Part shown: positions 57,589-64,000 of the stretch, in pieces
Layout: each line of letters begins with the position of its first letter
How positions within the stretch are numbered: the stretch's first letter is position 1
Assembly: GCA_013215505.1 (NCBI GenBank)
Contig: JABSQZ010000018.1
Span: 69,131-133,130 of the forward strand
DNA length: 64,000 bases
DNA from: Oceanospirillaceae bacterium
Lineage (GTDB): Bacteria; Pseudomonadota; Gammaproteobacteria; Pseudomonadales; Balneatricaceae
Direction of reading: 5' to 3'
The notes under the pieces: model-generated
What the model saw: the letters and a program-made list of their open reading frames with translations, nothing else
Database searches by the model: none
Told to the model about the DNA's origin: nothing
Translations under genes and position numbers: made by a program

Positions 57589-57615
57589 TTAACAGACCCC
57601 CACTCAATGTATAAT
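57589..57615 (+). promoter_or_regulatory. Candidate promoter of valS
   Basis: A perfect -10 TATAAT (57610-57615) with TTAACA (five of six) at 57589-57594; the spacing of 15 bp is short. The -10 is 68 bp before the valS ATG. The preceding 57473-57588 holds nothing else recognised. Confidence 0.45.
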
Positions 57616-57682
57616 TTGCCCCTTTTTACTCAGCTGCGCGCTGTTATTAACAGCCGACTATCAATGTTAGAGAACAGATATA

Positions 57683-60538
57683 ATGGATAAGACTTACCAA
57701 CCCGCTGCTATTGAAACATCCTGGTATAAAACCTGGGAAGATAACAACTACTTTGCCCCCAGCGGTGAAGGTGAAGCTTATTCTATGGTGATCCCACCGC
57801 CAAACGTTACCGGCAGCTTACACATGGGACACGCCTTCCAGCACACTATTATGGATACTCTGATCCGCTACCAGCGGATGCAGGGAAAAAATACTCTATG
57901 GCAAGTGGGTACTGACCACGCCGGTATCGCCACGCAGATGATAGTAGAGCGCAAACTGGCCAATGAAAGCGGTCAGACTCGCCACGATTTAGGGCGTGCA
58001 GCTTTTACAGACAAGGTTTGGGAGTGGAAAGAAGAGTCTGGCGGCAACATTACCCGACAGATGCGCCGCTTGGGTAACTCGGTAGATTGGAAAAATGAGA
58101 GATTCACGATGGATCCCGAGTACCAGCAATCTGTAGAGCAAGCTTTCATCAGCCTCTACGATGAAGGACTGATCTATCGCGGCAAGCGCCTGGTCAACTG
58201 GGATCCAAAATTGCACACCGCCATTTCCGATTTAGAAGTTGAAAGCAAGGAAGTCAAAGGCAAGTTGTGGTACTTACGCTACCCGCTGGCTGACGGCGCC
58301 ACCACGGCGGCCGGGGAAGACTATATCGTCGTTGCCACTACTCGCCCAGAAACTATGTTTGGTGATACCGCCATTGCAGTTAACCCTGAAGACCCGCGCT
58401 TTCAAAGCATTGTAGGTAAAGAAGTACTGCTGCCTCTGGTCGGAAGACGCATTCCAATTATCGCCGACGAACACGCCAATATGGAGAAGGGCACAGGTTG
58501 TGTGAAAATCACTCCCGCCCATGACTTCAACGATTACGAAGTAGGCAAGCGCCGTCAGCTGCCGATGATCAACGTGTTAACGTTTAACGCCGAGATCCGT
58601 GAACAGGGCCAAGGTTTTAACAGTGACGGCACTGTTAATACGCAGATCAACTGCCATATCCCCAGCCAGTATCACAATTTGGAGCGCTTTGCGGCGCGCC
58701 GCGCAGTTGTCGCCGAGTTCGATAGCATGGGATTACTGGTTAAAATTGAAGAAAATAACATGACCATCCCCTACGGTGATCGCGGTGGTGTAGTCATAGA
58801 GCCGATGCTCACCGACCAATGGTTTGCCGATGCTAAGACTCTGGCAAAACCTACCATTGAAGCGGTCGAAAATGGCGAGATTAAATTCGTCCCTAAGCAA
58901 TATGAAAACATGTTCTTCTCCTGGATGCGTGAGATTCAAGACTGGTGCATCTCACGTCAGCTGTGGTGGGGACACCGTATCCCGGCCTTTTACGATGCTC
59001 AGGGAAAAGTCTATGTCGCCCCCACTGCTGAGCTGGCCAGAGCCAAGTACAATTTAAGCGCAGAGCTTGAATTAACCCAGGACAACGACGTATTAGATAC
59101 CTGGTTCAGTTCCGGCCTGTGGAGCTTCGCCACTATGGGCTGGCCACAACGCAGTGATCGTCTCGAGACTTTCCACCCCACCGATACATTAGTCACAGGT
59201 TTTGACATCATATTCTTCTGGGTTGCCAGAATGATGATGATGAGCATGCACTTGTGCAAAGATAAAGATAACAAGCCACAGATCCCGTTTAAAACGGTTT
59301 ACATCACCGGTTTAGTCCGCGACGAGAGTGGCGAAAAAATGTCTAAAACTAAAGGTAATGTTTTAGACCCGCTGGATATGATCGACGGCATTAGTCTGGA
59401 AGACTTACTAGCGAAGCGCACTGGCAATATGATGCAGCCGCAGATGGCCGCCAAGATCCGCAAGCGCACCGAAAAAGAATACGCCGACGGCATTCCGCCA
59501 CACGGCACTGACGCACTACGCTTTACTTTAGCGGCACTGGCCTCCACTGGTCGCGACATCAACTGGGATATGAAACGCCTCGAGGGCTACCGCAATTTCT
59601 GTAACAAGATTTGGAATGCTGCCCGCTACGTAGAAATGAACACTCAGGGCGAAGACTGTGGGCAAAACGGCGGCGACATTGAACTATCCCTTGCGGATCG
59701 CTGGATAGTCAGCAAATTACAGAAAATTGAAATTGACGTCGCCAGAAACATCGATGAGTACCGCCTGGATTTAGCCGCGCAAACGTTGTACGACTTTATC
59801 TGGAATGAATATTGCGGTTGGTATCTGGAATTATCTAAACCAGTGCTGTGGAACGAAGAGGCCAGCAATGCGCAAAAGCGCGGCACGCGCCAAACTTTAG
59901 TACGAGTCCTGGAAGTTATCATGCGTTTAACGCACCCGATCATGCCGTTCTTAACTGAGGAAATCTGGCAGTCCATTAAACAACTGGCTGGCGTTAGCGG
60001 CGACAGCATCATGCTGCAGAGCTACCCGAAGGCCGATCCAAGCAAAATAGACTTAACCGCTGAAGCCGATATTGACTGGCTCAAAGGGGTGATCACTGGT
60101 GTGCGTAATATCCGTGGTGAAATGGCTATCTCTCCCGCTAAAGAGCTAAGTATTTTGATCAACAACGGCAGTGACAGCGATCAGCAGAGGCTGCAGGCTA
60201 ACCGCGCCTTCTTGATGAAACTGGCCTCACTAGAGCAAATTACCTGGTTAAACCCGGGAGATGAAGCACCTATGTCAGCGACCCAGCTAGTCGGCGAGAT
60301 GGAAGTATTAGTGCCTATGGCCGGCCTGATTGATAAAGATGCCGAGCTAACGCGCCTGAGCAAAGAGATCGAAAAGCTAGACAGAGAAGTTGGCCGTATA
60401 GAAGGCAAGCTGAGTAACCAGAAGTTTGTCGCTAATGCCCCAGAGGCAGTGGTCGCTAAAGAGCGCGATAAAATTGCCCAGTTTAAGGCTGCGCAACTGA
60501 AGCTGGTTGAGCAACATGGAAAGATTTCGGCGCTCTAA
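57683..60538 (+). CDS. valS: Valyl-tRNA synthetase
   Basis: A 951-residue class I aminoacyl-tRNA synthetase that charges tRNA-Val with valine; the length equals that of the E. coli enzyme. The HIGH-type motif is HMGH (residues 47-50, after PPPNVTGSL) and the KMSKS-type motif is KMSKT (552-556). Between them lies the CP1 editing domain that removes threonine wrongly attached (about 195-345, including [15 protein letters not shown]). An anticodon-binding helical domain follows (about 680-830), and a C-terminal Val-tRNA coiled coil (about 885-951, charged heptads such as [19 protein letters not shown]). It follows holC after 261 bp and ends in a strong terminator. Confidence 0.98.
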   Translation: MDKTYQPAAIETSWYKTWEDNNYFAPSGEGEAYSMVIPPPNVTGSLHMGHAFQHTIMDTLIRYQRMQGKNTLWQVGTDHAGIATQMIVERKLANESGQTRHDLGRAAFTDKVWEWKEESGGNITRQMRRLGNSVDWKNERFTMDPEYQQSVEQAFISLYDEGLIYRGKRLVNWDPKLHTAISDLEVESKEVKGKLWYLRYPLADGATTAAGEDYIVVATTRPETMFGDTAIAVNPEDPRFQSIVGKEVLLPLVGRRIPIIADEHANMEKGTGCVKITPAHDFNDYEVGKRRQLPMINVLTFNAEIREQGQGFNSDGTVNTQINCHIPSQYHNLERFAARRAVVAEFDSMGLLVKIEENNMTIPYGDRGGVVIEPMLTDQWFADAKTLAKPTIEAVENGEIKFVPKQYENMFFSWMREIQDWCISRQLWWGHRIPAFYDAQGKVYVAPTAELARAKYNLSAELELTQDNDVLDTWFSSGLWSFATMGWPQRSDRLETFHPTDTLVTGFDIIFFWVARMMMMSMHLCKDKDNKPQIPFKTVYITGLVRDESGEKMSKTKGNVLDPLDMIDGISLEDLLAKRTGNMMQPQMAAKIRKRTEKEYADGIPPHGTDALRFTLAALASTGRDINWDMKRLEGYRNFCNKIWNAARYVEMNTQGEDCGQNGGDIELSLADRWIVSKLQKIEIDVARNIDEYRLDLAAQTLYDFIWNEYCGWYLELSKPVLWNEEASNAQKRGTRQTLVRVLEVIMRLTHPIMPFLTEEIWQSIKQLAGVSGDSIMLQSYPKADPSKIDLTAEADIDWLKGVITGVRNIRGEMAISPAKELSILINNGSDSDQQRLQANRAFLMKLASLEQITWLNPGDEAPMSATQLVGEMEVLVPMAGLIDKDAELTRLSKEIEKLDREVGRIEGKLSNQKFVANAPEAVVAKERDKIAQFKAAQLKLVEQHGKISAL

Positions 60539-60568
60539 TGCGTCGCCATCTTGGCTTGTAGAGCTGTT

Positions 60569-60607
60569 AAAAAAAGGCCAGATTGCATTCAATCAGGCCT
60601 TTTTTTT
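60569..60607. terminator. Bidirectional terminator between valS and the BKACE gene
   Basis: A run, AGGCC-A-GATTG, loop CATT, CAATC-A-GGCCT, T run: ten base pairs with a single A-A mismatch. It lies 31 bp after valS and about 17 bp beyond the stop of the convergent gene, so it serves both. Confidence 0.9.
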
Positions 60608-60623
60608 GTTCGCAACTCAGCTA

Positions 60624-61442
60624 TTAACCGAAAAACGCTCTGAACTCCGCCGCACTCATTACCTCTCGGCCCATGTCATTGGCACTGTCTACCGCTTGTT
60701 TTACTAACACAGCATTGTTGTAGGCCAACTGCCCGTGCAAGTTATACAAATTATTTTCAAATCCCACTCGCACATCACCACCGAGTGACAGCGCAGCACT
60801 GACACACTGATGTTCGTCGCGGCCAAAGGCACAGACCGCCCAGGGGGTATCATCTTTATGTTCGATAATAAAAGGCAACAACTCGCTGGGTTGTGACTGC
60901 TGCCCATCAGTATAACGCCCCAAGACAAACAGCAGGTGATGCTTATTTGACGGCAGAATTCCCTGTTGCTTTAACTGGTGATAGCGAATTACTTCTTCTG
61001 CACTGTACAAGATATACTGGGCGATGATGCCCCGCTTTGCGACCCAGTGAAAAAAGTCTCTCGCCCGCTCTAGCTCTGCATCACTACTGATCAACTCTTT
61101 CAATGCAAAAGACGCCGCCTCAGGCTGTATCTCTTTAATCAGCGCCATCTGCTGATCGGGCCCATAGATACCTACGGCTTCCGTGGTTAACTGAATCACC
61201 ATATCATCGCCAACAGCTTCCCGTAAGGCGGCGTATAGTTGACGGTTCTGCTCTATATCCAGTGAGTGGCCACCGAGTTCATCGCGAGCGTGAGCGTGTA
61301 TCATGGTTGCTCCAGCAGCTTGATTAAGTACCGCATCAGCAGCCACTTGGGCGGCATTAACCGGTAACTGCGCATGATCTTTTTCATTCTTGCGCGCGCC
61401 ATTGGGTGCCACTATGACAATGGCCTTATTTTCTATGGGCAT
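60624..61442 (-). CDS. Beta-keto acid cleavage enzyme family protein (BKACE, former DUF849)
   Basis: A 272-residue TIM-barrel protein of the BKACE family, whose founder (Kce) splits 3-keto-5-aminohexanoate with acetyl-CoA during lysine fermentation. Zinc ligands are visible as His49-x-His51 (IHAHARD), and other family blocks are VAPNGARK near the N-terminus, the LTTEAVG strand and VRVGFENNLY near the C-terminus. Family members differ widely in the side chain accepted, so the substrate is not known. It lies 27 bp after a class III aminotransferase gene in one operon; the ATG has AGGTAG upstream. The pairing suggests that the aminotransferase makes the beta-keto acid that this enzyme cleaves. 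Confidence 0.87.
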   Translation of the reverse strand: MPIENKAIVIVAPNGARKNEKDHAQLPVNAAQVAADAVLNQAAGATMIHAHARDELGGHSLDIEQNRQLYAALREAVGDDMVIQLTTEAVGIYGPDQQMALIKEIQPEAASFALKELISSDAELERARDFFHWVAKRGIIAQYILYSAEEVIRYHQLKQQGILPSNKHHLLFVLGRYTDGQQSQPSELLPFIIEHKDDTPWAVCAFGRDEHQCVSAALSLGGDVRVGFENNLYNLHGQLAYNNAVLVKQAVDSANDMGREVMSAAEFRAFFG

Positions 61443-61469
61443 TAATTATCTACCTAATTTCGACACTGA

Positions 61470-62798
61470 TTAAATTCCAATTAACACTTGATCAATAGAT
61501 TTCGCCAGCGTCTCTACTAAAAAGTCCAAATGTTGTTGCTCTACTATAAAAGGGGGAGCCAGTAAAATATGATGTCCGCGGCGCCCATCCACCGACCCCG
61601 CTCCCGGATAACACATCAAGCCATTTTCCATCAGTTGCGCCTTGATTTTATGCTGTATTTGCGATTCCAGTGGCAATGGCGACTTATCAGCTCTGTCAGC
61701 GACTAATTCCAGGCCGAGGAACAAACCTCTACCGCGGATATCGCCAACATGTGGATGCTGTGCAAAGCGCTCTTGTAGCTGTTGCTTCAAGTACCGGCCC
61801 TGTGTTTTCACATTGCTCAACAACTGATCTTCTTCAATCACTTGTTGTACTGCCAGCGATGCGGCACAGGCGGTGGCGTGACCTATGTATGTATGTCCGT
61901 GTTGAAAAAATCCGCTGCCTGCCGCCACGGTATTATGTATTTCGCTACTGACCATTAAAGCACCTATTGGCTGATAGCCAGCGCCTAACCCTTTGGCCAT
62001 AGTTACCATATCCGGCACTATAGCTTCCTGCTCGTAAGCAAACAGCGATCCGGTTCTACCCATACCACACATGACTTCGTCCAAAATTAGTAAGATCCCG
62101 GCGCTGTCACAAATTTCCCTCACTCTCTTAAAATATCCCGGTACACTTGGCACAGCACCTAAAGTCGCCCCGACGACTGGCTCGGCAATAAACGCCAGTA
62201 CAGTATTTGCCCCTAATTGCTCTAGCTTAGCCTCTAATTCAGAAGCGACCCGCTGACCATAATCGAACTCAGACTCACCCTGCTGCTGACCTCGATAGGC
62301 ATAGCAGGGAGATATATAATTGGCATCCTTGATCAGCACTGCAAAGGGCTCACGACGCCAGGCATTACCCCCGACTCCAAGAGCTCCAAGGGTATTACCA
62401 TGGTAGCTTTGCTCGCGGGAGATAAAGAATTGCCGCTCTGGCTGGTCGCGCTCTAAGAAATATTGACGCGCCAGCTTTAAGGCTGCCTCAACTGCTTCTG
62501 AACCACCGCTGGTGAAGTATATTTTACCCATATTACCCGGCGCTTTATCAATAAGAAATTGTGCTAAATGCTCGGCCGGTTCAGAGCTAAAAAATCCGGT
62601 GTGGGCAAAGGGAATTTTATCTAACTGCTCGATGATCGCCGCTTTCACCCGCGGATGAGAATGGCCTAAGCTGGATACCGCCGCCCCGCCGCAACCGTCC
62701 AGATAGCGCTTGCCATTTTCATCGATAATATATACCCCATCCCCTTTCACGGCGATAGGCATTTTGGCATTACAGTTGCGTTGAAAAACAGCGCTCAT
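61470..62798 (-). CDS. Class III PLP-dependent aminotransferase
   Basis: A 442-residue omega-amino acid type aminotransferase. PLP-binding residues are visible: SGGSEA (97-102), Tyr132-His133 (SYHGNT), Asp240 in LILDEVMCGMGRTG, and the Schiff-base Lys269 in MAKGLGAGY. The family transfers amino groups from omega- or beta-amino acids, diamines or similar to pyruvate or 2-oxoglutarate in the cytoplasm; substrate class cannot be fixed from sequence. The start has CAGGAG nine bases upstream. It is the first gene of a two-gene operon with the BKACE enzyme and is transcribed away from a LysR regulator, which probably controls it. Confidence 0.92.
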   Translation of the reverse strand: MSAVFQRNCNAKMPIAVKGDGVYIIDENGKRYLDGCGGAAVSSLGHSHPRVKAAIIEQLDKIPFAHTGFFSSEPAEHLAQFLIDKAPGNMGKIYFTSGGSEAVEAALKLARQYFLERDQPERQFFISREQSYHGNTLGALGVGGNAWRREPFAVLIKDANYISPCYAYRGQQQGESEFDYGQRVASELEAKLEQLGANTVLAFIAEPVVGATLGAVPSVPGYFKRVREICDSAGILLILDEVMCGMGRTGSLFAYEQEAIVPDMVTMAKGLGAGYQPIGALMVSSEIHNTVAAGSGFFQHGHTYIGHATACAASLAVQQVIEEDQLLSNVKTQGRYLKQQLQERFAQHPHVGDIRGRGLFLGLELVADRADKSPLPLESQIQHKIKAQLMENGLMCYPGAGSVDGRRGHHILLAPPFIVEQQHLDFLVETLAKSIDQVLIGI

Positions 62799-62867
62799 TT
62801 CGATTCTCCTGGATTTAATTTGTCAGCGAGCAATACAGCGACTAATCCCCCGCTTAGGACTGCTTCT

Positions 62868-62896
62868 ATTAAAGAGTACTTGGTTAAATTCGACAA
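62868..62896 (-). promoter_or_regulatory. Candidate promoter of the aminotransferase operon
   Basis: On the minus strand TTGTCG, 17 bp, TTTAAT; matches four of six and five of six with ideal spacing, 70 bp before the ATG. It lies in the 194-bp divergent region shared with the LysR gene, where LysR-type regulators usually bind. I could not place a certain T-N11-A box. Confidence 0.5.
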
Positions 62897-62992
62897 TGGA
62901 CTTATTATCCAATGCCATGAGCAAACGGAATACCTTATTTGGAAAACTTGGAAAATCTATCACTCCCCTATTACCCAACAAGAGCTATCATC

Positions 62993-63901
62993 ATGCGTGA
63001 CTATTTACCACCCATGCAATCGCTGCGAAGCTTCGAAGCCGCGGCTCGCCTCTCCAGCATCTCCAAGGCTGCTAACGAACTTTGTGTCACTCAGGGAGCG
63101 GTCAGCAAGCAAATCAAGTTATTGGAGTCTTTTCTCAGTGTCGCTCTTTTTACCCGTGGCCCCAGTGGTGTCAGCTTAACCCCGGCTGGCAGAAACTATT
63201 TACACTCTGTCAGCAATGCACTGAATGAGCTCAACAGCAGCGGCGAACAATTACAAACCAGCCCGATTCAGCAACAGCTACTGTTAGACGTCATTCCCTC
63301 TATGACCAACATCTGGCTGATCCCGAGGATTCACAGTTTTGAACAGCGATACCCGCATTTAAAGGTAGATCTAATTACCGGTGATGGCCAACCAGACTTT
63401 AACAGAACTCAAGCCGATATCAGTATTCGCTGCCTACTACCCAGCACCAGCAGTGGTCACATTCTGGAGCTTGCAAGGGAAAAATTGCTGTTAGTCGCCT
63501 CCCCCAACCTGCTCCAGCGCAGCCCTATCCATAAAAAATCGGACATATTGCAGCATCGTTTACTAAAACAAAACACCCGCCCGCAACTCTGGGATAATTT
63601 CCTACAGCGCCAACAATTACTACCCGGGAACCTACCTGGCCACTCGAAAACAAATTTTGGCATGGGTTTCCAACACTTTTTTATGTCGATGAAAGCGGCC
63701 GAAGAAGGATTGGGACTGGCCTTAATTCCAGATTTTCTAGCGGCGACTGCGATTGCTGAAAAGCGCCTGGTCAATCCACTGCAGATCAGCTTAGATACTG
63801 ATTATCGCTATTACCTATTTAGCCCAAGCTACAAGGCAGAGCTGCGAAAAACCTTGGAATTTTGCCAGTGGTTGCAGGGGGAGATGAGGGATAAGTCGTG
63901 A
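62993..63901 (+). CDS. LysR-family regulator (GcvA-like)
   Basis: A 302-residue LysR-type transcription regulator. The N-terminal winged helix-turn-helix occupies about residues 1-65 (PPMQSLRSFEAAARL, then SSISKAANELCVTQGAVSKQ), and the rest is the periplasmic-binding-protein-like effector domain from about residue 90. The PPMQSLRSFEAAARL opening is typical of the GcvA subgroup. I chose ATG 62993 because it gives this usual start; open frame continues upstream to 62939 but lacks family sequence. Divergent from the aminotransferase/BKACE operon, which it likely regulates in response to an amino-acid-derived effector. Its stop codon lies within a 7-bp repeat tract. Confidence 0.9.
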   Translation: MRDYLPPMQSLRSFEAAARLSSISKAANELCVTQGAVSKQIKLLESFLSVALFTRGPSGVSLTPAGRNYLHSVSNALNELNSSGEQLQTSPIQQQLLLDVIPSMTNIWLIPRIHSFEQRYPHLKVDLITGDGQPDFNRTQADISIRCLLPSTSSGHILELAREKLLLVASPNLLQRSPIHKKSDILQHRLLKQNTRPQLWDNFLQRQQLLPGNLPGHSKTNFGMGFQHFFMSMKAAEEGLGLALIPDFLAATAIAEKRLVNPLQISLDTDYRYYLFSPSYKAELRKTLEFCQWLQGEMRDKS

Positions 63902-63920
63902 GTCGGGAGTCGGGAGTTGG
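63893..63920 (+). repeat. Four heptamers (RAGTYGK) over the LysR stop codon
   Basis: AAGTCGT, GAGTCGG, GAGTCGG, GAGTTGG in unbroken 7-bp phase; the TGA stop (63899-63901) is formed across the first two units. It is the same degenerate heptamer as at 57431-57472, in the opposite orientation. The remaining 63921-64000 shows no gene. Confidence 0.85.
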
Positions 63921-64000
63921 AAGCCCTCTGTGTCAGGATTGTTGTCACCCCTTAAAATTATCTATTAACCAATTATTGGGGGCGGTAAAAAGAGATCTAA

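Overview
The window looks like chromosome of a marine-type gammaproteobacterium, possibly Cellvibrionales-like (the order is a low-confidence inference). The evidence is gammaproteobacterial housekeeping genes in familiar order (lptF-lptG, pepA, holC, valS), SD-type ribosome binding sites with ATG/GTG/TTG starts, a medium GC content, and very large repeat-rich surface or secreted proteins. No tRNA, rRNA, insertion sequence, CRISPR array or prophage was seen.

Region 1 (1-43270, all on the minus strand) is a head-to-tail duplication of a cassette of about 27 kb. Each copy reads, in the direction of transcription, TolC-type outer-membrane efflux protein, then a SapC-family protein, then a giant LEPR-XLL/RTX-type repeat protein. 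Cassette B (42654 to 16498) is complete and its giant gene encodes 7,897 residues. Cassette A (15759 leftward) is cut by the left edge of the window after about 4,430 codons of its giant gene. The copies share upstream regulatory palindromes, patches of perfect identity in tolC that look like gene conversion, and a 771-bp internal repeat present in different numbers. The set resembles an exporter plus cargo, but the inner-membrane ABC transporter and the adaptor protein expected for type I secretion are not in the window.

Region 2 (43441-51520, minus strand) is a nucleoside uptake and salvage operon: BMP-family binding protein, double-domain ATPase, two permeases, ribokinase, nucleoside hydrolase, and a last gene for an isopenicillin-N-synthase-like 2-oxoglutarate/Fe(II) oxygenase, closed by a clear terminator. 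Imported nucleosides would be split by the hydrolase, the ribose phosphorylated by the kinase, and the oxygenase may act on the freed base.

Region 3 (51521-60607) is housekeeping: a Sel1-repeat protein and an RDD membrane protein (plus), LptG and LptF of the lipopolysaccharide exporter (minus), then pepA, holC and valS (plus).

Region 4 (60608-64000) is a small catabolic locus: a class III aminotransferase and a beta-keto acid cleavage enzyme (minus) with a divergent LysR regulator (plus). A degenerate 7-bp repeat family (RAGTYGK) occurs after holC and over the stop codon of the LysR gene.
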